A DNA stretch of 64,000 nt from Bog-473 sp963706555 (GTDB lineage: Bacteria > Actinomycetota > Acidimicrobiia > Acidimicrobiales > RAAP-2). The notes beneath the pieces were generated by a model. That model saw nothing but the letters and a program-made list of their open reading frames with translations, was not told where the DNA came from and searched no databases. The stretch covers positions 4,836,001-4,900,000 of the forward strand of contig OY970164.1 of NCBI GenBank assembly GCA_963706555.1, in the 5' to 3' direction. Below are positions 52,658 to 62,440 of the stretch, piece after piece. A program made the translations under genes and the position numbers. Each line of letters starts with the position of its first letter. Positions within the stretch are counted from its first letter, which is position 1.

Positions 52658-53461
52658 GTGACCAATCTTCCCTCGCAACCGCAAGCCCCGAGTGCTGCGC
52701 CAGCGACGAAGCCGCCGAGAACCGTGGCGGCGTTCGACTTCGACGGGACGCTGACCAGCGGAGGGAGCGTCCTGCCCTTCCTCGTCGCCCTGCGCGGCGT
52801 GTGGCCGGTGCTGCGCGTCGTGGCCGCCCTTTCGCCCAATTTGCTCCGCTCCGCCCTGGTGGGCGGGACCGCCGCTGACGACACCAAAGAGGAGCTCTTC
52901 ACCAGGCTGCTCGGGGGGCTGCCGAGCGGGTTGGTCGACGATCGCGCCGCGACGTTCGCCGAGCACCATCTGGCACGGCGTCTGCGACACGACGCGCGGC
53001 GACGCCTGCAATGGCACCAGGAGCAGGGCCACCACGTGGTGATCGTCTCCGCCTCCCCCGAGTGCTACGTACGTCGCGCCGGAGAGCTCCTCGGGGTCGA
53101 CGGCGTCCTCGCCACCCGCCTGGCCGTCGGCGGCGGGGGCCTCCTGACCGGTGGCTACGAAGGGCAGAACTGCCGCGGCGCAGAGAAATACGCACGCCTG
53201 GTCGTCCACCTGCGGGCCCACGGCCTGCTCGGAGGAGGGAACGATCAGCCCGAACTCTGGGCCTACGGGAACAGCCGGGGAGACCTGCGGCTGCTCCGCG
53301 CCGCCGACCACGGCATCGACGCCGGGTTGCTCGGGCCATTGGGCCGGCTGCGCAAGTTCCCCCGCCTCGCCGACGTGGTCAGGGAAGCCGACGCGGCCAG
53401 GCAGTTGGACAGTCGCACTCAGCCCGGGCTGGCCGCAATCCCCACGACGCGGCCCGAGTAG
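52658..53461 (+). CDS. HAD-superfamily hydrolase, subfamily IB (SerB-like)
   Basis: 267-residue phosphatase-like protein. Motif I is AFDFDGTLT with Asp27 and Asp29, motif II is VIVSASPECY, and motif III/IV is AYGNSRGDLRLL, as in the HAD-IB group related to phosphoserine phosphatase and to the phosphatase part of lysophospholipid acyltransferases. A hydrophobic cap segment (LPFLVALRGVWPVLRVVAAL) follows motif I. The GTG at 52658 is 15 bases behind the enoyl-CoA hydratase gene. Its 3' end overlaps the convergent SpoIID-like gene by 43 bases. Confidence 0.9.
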   Translation: MTNLPSQPQAPSAAPATKPPRTVAAFDFDGTLTSGGSVLPFLVALRGVWPVLRVVAALSPNLLRSALVGGTAADDTKEELFTRLLGGLPSGLVDDRAATFAEHHLARRLRHDARRRLQWHQEQGHHVVIVSASPECYVRRAGELLGVDGVLATRLAVGGGGLLTGGYEGQNCRGAEKYARLVVHLRAHGLLGGGNDQPELWAYGNSRGDLRLLRAADHGIDAGLLGPLGRLRKFPRLADVVREADAARQLDSRTQPGLAAIPTTRPE

Positions 53462-55579
53462 CCCGCCACCGTGGACGCCACGTCGCCGAAGTAGGGCGCA
53501 TCACCGAAGGTGAAGGCCTGCCCCGCGCTGTCGACCAGGGAGTACCCCTGACCATCGGACGAGGGGATGATGGCGGTCATCGAGCTCTTGGCTGACCCGA
53601 TGCCGGGCGAACTCGCCGCAGCAGGCAGCAGTTGCGCGCTCCCGAAGGCCTTGACCGTCCCGTTGGCCTCGAGCATCCAGTAGCCGGTTCCACCAGCCGC
53701 CGGGGCCACGCCGACCACCGGCGAGCTCGGCGGCGTCGCCCCCAGCGAGCCGTAGAACGTGGTGTCGCCGAAGCTGAAGATGCCGCCGTCGGAGGCCACC
53801 AGCCAGTACCCCTTGCCGTCGTGCGTCGGCACCATCCCGACGACGGGCTTGTTGAGCACGAGGTTCCCGGTGCTGCCGAAGAACCCGGCGTCGCCGAAGG
53901 TGAAGATGCCGCCGTCGGAGGCCACCAGCCAGTAGCCCTTGCCATCGGGGGTCGAGGCCATCCCGACGATGGGCTTGTTCAGCGCGAGGGCCCCTGTGCT
54001 GCCGTAGAACCCGGCGTCGCCGAAGGTGAAGATGCCTCCGTCGGAGGCCACCAGCCAGTAGCCCTTGCCATCGGACGTGGGAGCCATTCCGACCATGGGC
54101 TTGTTGAGCGCGATGTTGCCCGTGCTGCCGTAGAACGGCGCGCTCCCGAAGCTGTAGATGCCGCCCTTGCTGTCGTCGATCCAGTACCCGCCCACTCCGC
54201 CACTGGGTTGGTTGCCCAGGCCGAACCACGTGGACTTTAGATTGAACGCGGCGGCGAAGGCGGAGCCGGTGACCGACACCGATCCACGGGTGCCCGTCAC
54301 GGTCAGCTGGTTGACCCGGCCCCCGAGGTCGCCCAACCCGTTGCGCGAGGTCACGGTCAGCGAGGAGAACGTGCCGATCGAGGGGTAGGCGGCGGCAATT
54401 GATGCCGCCGAGAGCGTCACCGTCCAATTGTGATTGGGGTTACACGCCGACGCACTGACGCACACGGCGTCACCCGCGTCGACCACAGCCGGGAACTGCG
54501 CCCCGGCCGAGTATCCCCCCGACGACGCCGAGTATTCCGTCGTGGCCACCTTGGAGGTGCCGTTGGTCACCATGACCTGTCCGGCCGTAGCTTGTGCGGC
54601 CAACAGCGACGTGGCGGTCTCGTGCTTCATGCCGGGGTACGTCTGGCACGTCTGGTCGCACGTGTCGGCGTAGCCGCCGAAGCCCAACGGGCTGGCTTCG
54701 ACGTACGACCGGGCCGCGATTGTCTGGGCCTCGGACTGCTGGAAGCCCCACGCCTGGCCCTGGGGCCCGGCCCCGCCGAGTGCAGCCCACGTCGACGGCG
54801 ATTCAGAAGGTGCGACGTCGGCCACGTACTGCTCGAGCGGCAGGGTGTTGACGGTGCGGGGCTGCCCGGTCGACTTGGCCAGTGCGGTGAGCGATCCGTG
54901 CATCTCGATGCTTGGTCCGGACTGGCACAGCATGACCGGTCCGCCGTTGGTGGCGACGGCGGTGGGATTCGTGACATTGGAGGCGGCAAGCGTCCATATC
55001 GGGCCGCCACAGTCCGCTCCGGTGTAGACGTTGTAGGTCGAACCCGGACCCACGAGGTGGAAGAAGACGGCCGAGGCCGAAGCGGTGACGCCCGGCACCG
55101 TCACGGTGCCGGAGGCGGCGGTCGGCGATCAGGTCGAGACCGTTGTTCTCCGTCATGGCAACGCTGACATTGCCCCCGTGGATTGCAGCCGGGGCGGGTG
55201 CGGTGCCCAACGTCTGCAGCGTGGTGTTGCCGTAGTAGTGCGTGAGAATCTGGCCATAGATGAAATTGCCCGCGCCAGCGTCCGCACCGATGGCGTAGCC
55301 GAGCGATCCCCACTGCCCCATGCCGATGCCGTGGCCGAAGCCGTGGCCGACGAGCATGACGTCCGCCGGCGTCGCGGCAGCCGCCGGTGACGTCGGCCCG
55401 ACGCCGAGCGTGGCCGTGCCGGCCAGGGCGAGCAAGGAGCCGCCGAGCAGGCCCGCCACACCGCGCCGACGGGCCCGCCCGACCGGACGGGTGCGGGGAC
55501 CTGCCTGGTGCATCGCCGGAGGTCGTGGGTCGGACTGCCGTCGCCAGAACGAGGGGCGCGCACCGAGGAGGACTGCCAT
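53419..55579 (-). pseudogene. Secreted SpoIID/LytB-domain protein with C-terminal repeats, frameshifted
   Basis: The N-terminal frame from about 55579 encodes a signal peptide (RRGVAGLLGGSLLALAGTAT), then GHGFGHGIGMGQWGSLGYA, the hallmark of SpoIID/LytB proteins. It leaves frame near 55115. The second frame continues with LPLEQYVADVAPSESPSTW and SEAQTIAARSYVEA of the same domain (lytic transglycosylase or amidase-enhancer type), then six 42-residue repeats. Together it would be about 720 residues. The protein should be exported and bind the cell wall. The break (net one base in a GACCGCCGCC run) could be real or an assembly error. Confidence 0.82.
53422..54200 (-). repeat. Six 42-residue WLVASDGGIFTFG-type repeats
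   Basis: The C-terminal 260 residues of the SpoIID-like protein are six tandem units of about 42 residues. The consensus is GYWLVASDGGIFTFGDAGF, then YGSTG and NKPVVGM. The first four are close to each other and the last two are diverged. The pattern suggests a beta-propeller-like or solenoid wall-binding domain; such repeats are frequent in secreted proteins of Acidimicrobiia (established by my recollection, not checked). Confidence 0.82.
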
Positions 55580-55672
55580 CACAATGGACAAACCCTAGCG
55601 GGGCGACCTGGCGCAGAGGTGGTCCCCCGCCCTCACCGGGGTAGCACCGGGGCACGGGTACACTGCACGCCC

Positions 55673-56755
55673 GTGCGTGTTGACCAGGTCATTCCTTCAC
55701 TGGCCAGTCGTGACGCCATCGGCGTGCACACCATCAACCTGCGGGACGGACTGCGCCACGTCGGCGTCGACTCGGACATCTTCTACGGGAGCTTCACGCC
55801 CGACGTCGAGCACGAGGGACGGTCGGTGACCGAGCTCGGCCGGGCCGGGCGCGACCGATGGTTGCTCTACCAGTCCTCCATCGGGAGCCCCGTCTACGAC
55901 ATTCTCGCGGCTAGGCCGGAACGCAAGCTGGTGAATTACCACAACATCACGCCGGCTCACCTGTTGCGCGAGTGGGAGCCCAATGTGGGCTACGAGGTCG
56001 CCCTGGGCCGGACACAGCTCGCTCGTTTGGCGACGCAGAGCCGTCTCGCCGTGGCGGACTCCGCCTTCAACGAGTCCGAGTTGCGCGACCTCGGCTACGG
56101 CGAGACCGCCGTCGTGCCGCTCCTCATCGACATGCACCAGAAGAGCGACGAGGCCGACCCCGCGTTGATGGCACAGCTCGCGCGCCGCAAGGCGGCGACC
56201 GGCGGTGCCGACCTCCTCTTCGTCGGCAAGGTCTCCCCGCACAAGGCTCCGCACGATCTCGTCAAGATGCTCGCCGTCCTGCGCCAGATCTACGATCCGG
56301 CCGCGCGCCTGCACCTCGTCGGCTCACCACTGGGTGCGACATATGAGCCGGCACTGCGCGCGTTCATCGACGAGCTCGGCCTGACCGACGCCGTCAACTT
56401 CGCCGGCTCTGTCAGCGGGGCCGAACTCGAGGCGTACCTGCAGTCGGCGGACGTGTTCGTCTGCGCTTCGGACCACGAAGGCTTCTGCGTGCCGCTGGCC
56501 GAAGCCATGGGGCACGGGGTCCCGATCGTCGCCTACGGCGTGACCGCGGTGCCCGAGACGGTCGCGCAGGCCGGACTGGTCCTCCCGGACAAGTCACCGG
56601 TGCTCTTCGCCTCGGCGGTGGCCCGGGTTATCGCCGACCCTGCCCTGCGCCAGCATCTCTCGTCATCGGGACGGGCCCGCGCCGCAGAATTCAGCCTGCC
56701 CGATTCGCAGCGGCGCTTCGTGGCGCTCGTGCAAGAGGCGATCAGCTCGTCCTGA
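55673..56755 (+). CDS. GT4-family glycosyltransferase
   Basis: 360-residue GT-B glycosyltransferase. The C-terminal donor domain shows DLLFVGKVSPHKAPHDLV and the E-x7-E element SDHEGFCVPLAEAMGHGVP. The N-terminus VRVDQVIPSLASRDAIGVHT resembles the paralogues at 56781 and 60246, which start HQFVPxLxxxDAxGxHT. The GTG at 55673 lies eight bases behind TACACT and has no ribosome-binding site, so the message is probably leaderless. It likely adds a sugar to the surface polysaccharide made by this locus. Confidence 0.92.
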   Translation: MRVDQVIPSLASRDAIGVHTINLRDGLRHVGVDSDIFYGSFTPDVEHEGRSVTELGRAGRDRWLLYQSSIGSPVYDILAARPERKLVNYHNITPAHLLREWEPNVGYEVALGRTQLARLATQSRLAVADSAFNESELRDLGYGETAVVPLLIDMHQKSDEADPALMAQLARRKAATGGADLLFVGKVSPHKAPHDLVKMLAVLRQIYDPAARLHLVGSPLGATYEPALRAFIDELGLTDAVNFAGSVSGAELEAYLQSADVFVCASDHEGFCVPLAEAMGHGVPIVAYGVTAVPETVAQAGLVLPDKSPVLFASAVARVIADPALRQHLSSSGRARAAEFSLPDSQRRFVALVQEAISSS

Positions 56756-56780
56756 ACATTTCGCATCGCCAGGGGGCAGT

Positions 56781-57905
56781 TCAGCGGAGCGCGCACACCA
56801 GATCGATGAACCGGTCCCCGGCAGTCTCCAGATCGAGGGCGTCGAGTTGCGCGCGGCCTGCCGCGGCCAGGGCGCCACAGCGCGCCGCGTCGCCCAACAA
56901 TTCGGTAACGGTGCGGGCGAGCACCCAGGGGTCTCGCGTGTCGGTCACGACGCCGGCGTCACCCACGACTTCGGGCAACGCCCCGGCGGAGGACACCACG
57001 ATCGGCAGCCCCACCGACATCGCCTCGATGAGCGGCACCCCGAATCCCTCGTGCACCGAGGCCACGACGAGCACGTCCGCCCGGGCGTAGGCCGCGGCCA
57101 CCTCCGCGTCACTGGCGTGACCCCTGAAGGTGACCGCCTCGTCCAGCCCCGCGTCGACCACGAATCGGTGCAGGGCGTCCGCATAGGACGCGATGACCGG
57201 CTTGCCCACGATCTCGAGCGTGGCGTCGGGGTCGCAGGTCGACCGCGCCACGAGAAGCGCCATCACGACATCCTCGATCGCCTTGTTCGGGGCGATGCGA
57301 CCCACGCAGAGCCAGCGTGCCCGCCGCCCGACCCCATCCGCAGGGCGCGCTGCCGGGCGGCCGGCAGCGCCACTCGCAGCGCCACTCGCAGCAGCGCCAC
57401 CCCCGCCGGCGGCCGCGGCCGCGAGGGTGGCAGCGCCGAGGGCAGCTGAGGGTGGGACCACTGCTGTGGCCGTGAAGCCGGCAGCAACGAGGTGGTCCCT
57501 GTTGTAGTGCGAGTCGGCCACGGCCAGTGAAGCCCGCTGCACCAGCAGCCCGAGCTCGCCCTGCGCCCGGAGTTGGCCCAGGGCCAGGTGATTGTCCCAG
57601 GGTGCGAGGAACTCGGGCGGCGTGATGTTGTGGTAGTTCACCACCAGCGTCTCGGGTCGGGCCGCCAGCCACGCCGCCATGGCCGACGCCGTGGCGAACT
57701 GGTAGACGAGCACGTCTCCCGGTTGGCTGTGGTCGGGGTACGTCGTTGCCAGCAGCGTCTCGTTGCGCGTCGCCGGATCGATCAGCTCCACGTAGATGCG
57801 CGCATCGATGCCGCGGGCCACCATCAGATCGCGGAGGCGCAAGGTGTGCCGGCCGACCGCGTCGCCACGGTGCAGCATCGGGACGAATTGGTGAATCCCG
57901 CTCAT
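56781..57905 (-). CDS. GT4-family glycosyltransferase
   Basis: 374-residue GT-B enzyme. N-terminal IHQFVPMLHRGDAVGRHTLR, donor-domain RWLCVGRIAPNKAIEDVVMA and VASVHEGFGVPLIEAMSVGLP with the two Glu residues. A low-complexity Ala/Gly insertion of about 35 residues (AATLAAAAAGGGGAAASG onward) separates the two Rossmann domains. The ATG at 57905 follows GGGGCGAGG. It is the last gene of the minus-strand polysaccharide operon. Confidence 0.92.
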   Translation of the reverse strand: MSGIHQFVPMLHRGDAVGRHTLRLRDLMVARGIDARIYVELIDPATRNETLLATTYPDHSQPGDVLVYQFATASAMAAWLAARPETLVVNYHNITPPEFLAPWDNHLALGQLRAQGELGLLVQRASLAVADSHYNRDHLVAAGFTATAVVPPSAALGAATLAAAAAGGGGAAASGAASGAAGRPAARPADGVGRRARWLCVGRIAPNKAIEDVVMALLVARSTCDPDATLEIVGKPVIASYADALHRFVVDAGLDEAVTFRGHASDAEVAAAYARADVLVVASVHEGFGVPLIEAMSVGLPIVVSSAGALPEVVGDAGVVTDTRDPWVLARTVTELLGDAARCGALAAAGRAQLDALDLETAGDRFIDLVCALR

Positions 57906-57936
57906 GCCCTCGCCCCGCTTCCCTGCCGCCTGCTGC

Positions 57937-58974
57937 TCACGTCGGCGCCGCCGCGCCCAGAGCGAAGCGCGCGTCCGCCTCATCGACGGCGCCGGCGTCG
58001 ATCGGTGCCACCGCGACGAAACCGGCCCGTTGCAACACCACCTCCCACGTCTGGGCGTGCAGCGGCCGGGGTGCAAGGAGGTCCTGCGCGACGTCCTCGG
58101 ACCACGCCCCGCTCCCCGCGGGGTCGCTCGCCACAACAACGATCGGCGCGCCCGGCTCCAGGACGATCCGGGCGCGGGCCAACAGCGAGACGAGCGCGTG
58201 CAGCGGGAGCCGGTCGATCACGCCGCTGAGCACGAGCCCCCCGAGGGACGCCGGCGGTCGAGCCGCCAATTCCTCGCTCACCTCGGCGAGGACGACGGTG
58301 CGGCCCCGCTCGAGTGCGGCCAGAGCGACCGCTCCCCTGGGTTCGACACCACGTGCCACGACCCCTGCCTTCTCGAGGGCGTCCAGGAGGTGCCCCTCGC
58401 CGCAGTCGGCGTGGAGCACGTCGCCTGCAGGCGACGCCCCGACGATGTGGCTCGCGACGGGCTCGAGCCATCGCCCCAGTTCCTGCGCCGGGACGAGCCA
58501 AGCCGCCCCTTCGACCGGACGATCTTCGAGCGCCAGGCGCTCCTCCAGGGTGCGCACCCGGGCCGACAGGAAGCGGAAGGCCTCGACCACCTGCGCCATG
58601 GCCTGCTCCAACTCTGTCCGGTCCGCGGCCGATCCCCCACCCCCGCCCCCACCCGCACCGGGAATCGAGCCGGTCCCCGCCAACCCGGCCCTCTGGGCGA
58701 TGCGCTGCTTCCAGGTACCGGGCCGTCCGGCCGGGCCCGGATCCGAGGCTTCCATCTCTCGCGACAGGTCCGACGCCCCCGGCGAATAGGGGCCGTACCG
58801 GTCGCCGAGGTGGGTGAAGGCGCCCAGGAAATTCCAGGCATCGCTCCCCTGGGGCCGCAAGCGGTCGAAGGCGGCATGGAGCGCTTCGGCCGCGGCGGCA
58901 TGGCTCTCTGTGGCCTCCCCGTCGGTCGGGGCCTCCACCCCCGAACGGTCCGGTGGCGGAGGTTGAGCGGGCAC
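57937..58974 (-). CDS. Methyltransferase-like protein of the polysaccharide locus
   Basis: 345-residue protein with a disordered Pro-rich start, a helical/coiled-coil part (ELEQAMAQVVEAFRFLSARV, RTLEERLALE) and a C-terminal domain with the pattern of a class I SAM methyltransferase: DVLHADCGEGHLLDALEKAG, GVEPRG, and LGGLVLSGVIDRLP. The motif I Gly pattern (D-C-G-E-G) is kept. It is a diverged paralogue of the protein at 61364-62440. Methylation of sugar residues or chain-end capping is a plausible role. The GTG start at 58974 is uncertain. Confidence 0.65.
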   Translation of the reverse strand: MPAQPPPPDRSGVEAPTDGEATESHAAAAEALHAAFDRLRPQGSDAWNFLGAFTHLGDRYGPYSPGASDLSREMEASDPGPAGRPGTWKQRIAQRAGLAGTGSIPGAGGGGGGGSAADRTELEQAMAQVVEAFRFLSARVRTLEERLALEDRPVEGAAWLVPAQELGRWLEPVASHIVGASPAGDVLHADCGEGHLLDALEKAGVVARGVEPRGAVALAALERGRTVVLAEVSEELAARPPASLGGLVLSGVIDRLPLHALVSLLARARIVLEPGAPIVVVASDPAGSGAWSEDVAQDLLAPRPLHAQTWEVVLQRAGFVAVAPIDAGAVDEADARFALGAAAPT

Positions 58975-59049
58975 GGCGACCGATGCTACCGGTGATGCCC
59001 CCGGGCAAGAGGTGTCCCGCCAGCCTCCGCGCCCGACGTGACCCACCCC

Positions 59050-60249
59050 TCAGAGCAGTCCCGGAGTGCCCCGGCCACGCGCCACCACGCCTTCGAGGAA
59101 CGACGCATAGCGGGCGATGAGCACGGGCCACTGGTAGAAGCGGTCGACGTAGGCCCGGCCGTTCGATCCCAAGGTGGCCCGGAGGCCGTCGTCAGCGAGG
59201 AGGCGGTCGAGCGCCGCCTCGAACTCGGGATACGACGTGAACCACAACCCGCCGCCGGAGCGCTCACAATGCTCACGGGTGGGGCCGCAGGTCCCGTTCA
59301 CCATGACCGGCACCCGGTCCACCCACGCCTCGAGGACGACCAGCGAGAACGACTCGAGGGCCGACGGCGAGACGGCGATCAGCGCGTCCTTGACGATGTC
59401 CCACTTGTCGGCCTCCTCCACCACCCCGGTGATCACGATGTCAGCATGCGGATCGAGGTCCACCGAGATGGGACCCACCAGCGCCAGGGCCAGCGGGCCG
59501 GGGTGCCGCTCCTTGTAGGTGGCGAAGAACTCCGCCAGCATCTTGGAGCCCTTGTGCTCGTCCACCCGGCCGACACTGACGATGTAGGGCCGGTCGCCCA
59601 CGCCGAGGATCCCGTCTCCCGGGCGCCCCGCACCTGCGGACTCGCCCACCCCGAGTCCGAGCACGATCTGGGGCTTCTCCGCCACCGGGTAGGTCCGTTC
59701 GACCAGCAGGCGCTCGGCCGCAGTGTGGAAGCAGAACGCGTCGGCGTCGCCGAAGGTCCCTCGGAACACGGGGAGGTAGAGGGCGGGCTCGTCATGGGCC
59801 GCGGGGTGGAGGACGGCCGGCATCGGCACGCGCCCGATCGCGGCCACGGTCGGGTGGTAGAGGTAGGGATAGAAGGCGACGACGTCGGCATCGGCCGCGC
59901 ACACGGCCGCGATGAGATCGGGGGAGACCGGACCGTTGTAGTCGACCCACCGGCGACCCTCGTCCCTGGTGGCCAGCTGGGGCGCCAGGCGGACACGTCC
60001 ATCGAGGCCGTAGAAATCCGGGATCCGCCCGTGCGCCGACGCGAACCGGTGCACGGGCACACCGTTGATCTCCGAATCGCCGGGCTCGAGCTCGTCGGCC
60101 CATGTGTGAGGGTCGAGGGCGCATGTGGAGTAGGCCTCGGCCTCCCACGCCGTCTCGGCCACGAGGTGCTCGGCCAGCTGACGGGCCGCCGTCTCGGCGC
60201 CGCCCATGACCTGGGGCCCGTAACGCGGCGTCACGAAGGCGACCTTCAT
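59050..60249 (-). CDS. GT4-family glycosyltransferase
   Basis: 399-residue GT-B enzyme with the standard start MKVAFVTPRYGPQVMGGAET, donor-domain PYIVSVGRVDEHKGSKMLAE and SPSALESFSLVVLEAWVDRVP carrying the E-x7-E pair. It is of a different subgroup from the HQFVP-type enzymes at 56781 and 60246. The start overlaps the stop of the preceding gene by four bases (ATGA). Probably transfers a sugar to the nascent chain on the cytoplasmic face. Confidence 0.93.
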   Translation of the reverse strand: MKVAFVTPRYGPQVMGGAETAARQLAEHLVAETAWEAEAYSTCALDPHTWADELEPGDSEINGVPVHRFASAHGRIPDFYGLDGRVRLAPQLATRDEGRRWVDYNGPVSPDLIAAVCAADADVVAFYPYLYHPTVAAIGRVPMPAVLHPAAHDEPALYLPVFRGTFGDADAFCFHTAAERLLVERTYPVAEKPQIVLGLGVGESAGAGRPGDGILGVGDRPYIVSVGRVDEHKGSKMLAEFFATYKERHPGPLALALVGPISVDLDPHADIVITGVVEEADKWDIVKDALIAVSPSALESFSLVVLEAWVDRVPVMVNGTCGPTREHCERSGGGLWFTSYPEFEAALDRLLADDGLRATLGSNGRAYVDRFYQWPVLIARYASFLEGVVARGRGTPGLL

Positions 60250-61367
60250 CGGGGCGCTCCCGCCACTGTGGCCACCGCGGCCACGACCTGGGGCCGGACA
60301 GCATCGAGGGAGAGCGTCGGCACGCGGCGGCGGCCCGCGTCGATCAGCCGCCGGCGCAGCGTGACGTCCGTGCAGACACGCCCGAGCGCGGCGGCGACGT
60401 ACGACGGGTCGTCCGCGGCAAGAAGAAGGGCGCCGTCACCGACGGTCTCGGTCACCGCGCCGACGCCGCGTGCGACAACGGGGACACCGGCCGCCATGGC
60501 CTCGATCAGCGGTACCCCGAACCCCTCGTGCACCGAGAGCGAGAGATAGACGTCGGCGGCGTCGAAGTAGGCCCGCAAGGCCGCATCGGAGATCTCCCCG
60601 GTGATGCGCACGGCATCGGCCAGGCCCAGATCGCGGACGAAGCCGCGCAACGCCTTCAGATAGGCGAAGCTCGAGGTCCCCCCCACCAGATGGAGGCGCG
60701 CCGCGGGATCGTAGAGCCGGCGGTAGGCCCACAGGGCCTTGACCAATTCGTGCTGTCGCTTGGACGGGACGATACGTCCGACGAAGAGGACGTCGGTCCC
60801 GCCGCCCTCCTTCAGCGACGCGAGCTCAGCTGCGACACGGGCATCGGACGGCGCGCCCGCTCCCACTCGTCGGTAGTCCACGAGCACCGGGAGTACCGCC
60901 GTACGCCGGTACCCGGCGCGGCGCAGGTCGAGCTCGTTGAAGTGGCTGTCGGCCAACCCCAGCTCCGCCCGTTCGGCCAACATGACCAACTCGCCGCGCG
61001 CCCGGGCACAACGCTCTTGCGTATGCGGTTCCCATCCGGCGAAGAGCTCGGGCGCCGTGAAGTTGTGGAAGTCGACGATGAGAGGCTCGGAACGTTCGGC
61101 CAGATAGCCGGCGACCGCGGACGAGGTGGAGAACTGGTAGATGTGCACGTCGCCGGGGGCCGCGTGGTCGGGGTACATCCAGTGCTTGTAGGCCTCGGCC
61201 GCCAGGTCGTCGTGAATCGCCTCGGCGAAGATCTCCGACCGCCACCCCGCGCCGCGCAGGATGTCGCGCAGCAAGAGGGTGTGCGTCCCGGTCGCATCGT
61301 GCGGGTTGAGCGTGGGCACGAACTGATGGACGGCCACCGGCGGACCCTGCGGCCCGGCGGCGCTCAC
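60246..61367 (-). CDS. GT4-family glycosyltransferase
   Basis: 373-residue GT-B enzyme of the HQFVP subgroup (VHQFVPTLNPHDATGTHTLL). It shows VLFVGRIVPSKRQHELVKAL and SVHEGFGVPLIEAMAAGVP with both donor-site Glu residues, and shares PLIVDFHNFTAPELF with the paralogue at 56781. The GTG start overlaps the preceding stop by four bases (GTGA). Part of the translationally coupled chain running from the Wzt gene. Confidence 0.93.
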   Translation of the reverse strand: MSAAGPQGPPVAVHQFVPTLNPHDATGTHTLLLRDILRGAGWRSEIFAEAIHDDLAAEAYKHWMYPDHAAPGDVHIYQFSTSSAVAGYLAERSEPLIVDFHNFTAPELFAGWEPHTQERCARARGELVMLAERAELGLADSHFNELDLRRAGYRRTAVLPVLVDYRRVGAGAPSDARVAAELASLKEGGGTDVLFVGRIVPSKRQHELVKALWAYRRLYDPAARLHLVGGTSSFAYLKALRGFVRDLGLADAVRITGEISDAALRAYFDAADVYLSLSVHEGFGVPLIEAMAAGVPVVARGVGAVTETVGDGALLLAADDPSYVAAALGRVCTDVTLRRRLIDAGRRRVPTLSLDAVRPQVVAAVATVAGAPR

Positions 61368-62440
61368 CGAGCCGGAGTCGGCTCAGGCGGGGGAACGGTG
61401 GCTCGGACCGCGGTCACCAGGTAGTCAGCTGCACCGGGCCCGCTCGCCACCGTGGCGTCGTACCCGCTCTGCGCGAGGAGCTGGCGCCAGGTGTCCATCC
61501 GAAGAGGGCGGCCGGGCGCGAGATCGGCCTCGAACGGCGCGTCCTCACTGTCCCAGGACGCGCGGCTGAGCGAGTGCACGACCAGGGCCCCGCCGGGCGT
61601 CAACGTCCGGGCGACCAATTCCAGGAGTTGGGTGCGCTCGCCACTCGCCATGCCGTCCACCACACCGCTCAGCACAATCGCCCCGAGGCCTGCCGGGGCG
61701 ACGGACCGCAGATGGTCGGCCAGGTCTTCGCCCCGCAGATCCGACACCGTTTGCACGCCCTGCTCGACGAGAGTGGTCCGGGGATCGACGCCGTACGCGT
61801 CGCCGCCGGCCGCGATGATCTTCTGCACCAGCCAACCGTCGCCACTCGCCGCATGCAGGATCCGTCCGCGCACCGGCTGCAGTGCCTCGAGGGCGGCCGG
61901 GACCCACCATGCCTCGGTGCCGTGCAGCGTCGGGACCTCGAGCACGCCGGCACTCGGGACCCGCTGGACCTCCACCTTGCGCTCGAGCTCCTTCAATCGT
62001 CCCTCGACGATGTGCAGGGTCCTGCTCACGGCCGAGGCGAACTGGCTGATCTGATGGGTGATCCACCCCACGTACCAGAGGAGAAGGGTGCGCATGCCCT
62101 TCTTGACCACGACCCCGGCGGCCCGTTGCGAGTCCACGGGGACCACGGGATCCACGAAGGTCGCGGCGTCGACCATCCGGAGGGCCTCGGTGAGGTCTCC
62201 CCCACGCCCAGCGACGGGGGAATGAGCCAGGAAGAGCTCGTCGAGCTCGCGCTCGAGCTTGGGCGGGAGATCACCTGACGTTCGGCGAAGGCGGACGTCC
62301 TCTTCGATCTCCGCCATGACCTGGGCGATATAAGCCTGGGGATCTTGCGGGTCTGTCACCTGGGCCTTCCCCGGGCTCCCCGAGCTTTCCGGGCCCCGCG
62401 AGCTTTCCGGACCGGCCGTACCGGCCGCCACGTCGCTCAC
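61364..62440 (-). CDS. Methyltransferase-like protein of the polysaccharide locus
   Basis: 358-residue protein: a charged N-terminal half with a helix (YIAQVMAEIEEDVRLRR), one possible membrane-associated segment (TLLLWYVGWITHQ), a coiled coil (VEGRLKELERKVEVQRV) and a C-terminal SAM-methyltransferase-like domain (RILHAASGDGWLVQKIIAAG, YGVDPRT, GLGAIVLSGVVDG). It resembles proteins fused or linked to Wzt-type exporters, and the paralogue lies at 57937. The start is a GTG overlapping the Wzt stop (GTGA). Role inferred from context. Confidence 0.68.
   Translation of the reverse strand: MSDVAAGTAGPESSRGPESSGSPGKAQVTDPQDPQAYIAQVMAEIEEDVRLRRTSGDLPPKLERELDELFLAHSPVAGRGGDLTEALRMVDAATFVDPVVPVDSQRAAGVVVKKGMRTLLLWYVGWITHQISQFASAVSRTLHIVEGRLKELERKVEVQRVPSAGVLEVPTLHGTEAWWVPAALEALQPVRGRILHAASGDGWLVQKIIAAGGDAYGVDPRTTLVEQGVQTVSDLRGEDLADHLRSVAPAGLGAIVLSGVVDGMASGERTQLLELVARTLTPGGALVVHSLSRASWDSEDAPFEADLAPGRPLRMDTWRQLLAQSGYDATVASGPGAADYLVTAVRATVPPPEPTPAR

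Noticed and set aside
53422..54200. CRISPR-like regular repeats
   Set aside because: The periodicity is about 126 bases, in frame, and encodes protein repeats; no spacers or cas genes.
59038..60549. Long plus-strand open frame (503 codons) opposite two glycosyltransferase genes
   Set aside because: It is antisense to two clear GT4 genes, has no family features and arises from the high GC content at third positions.
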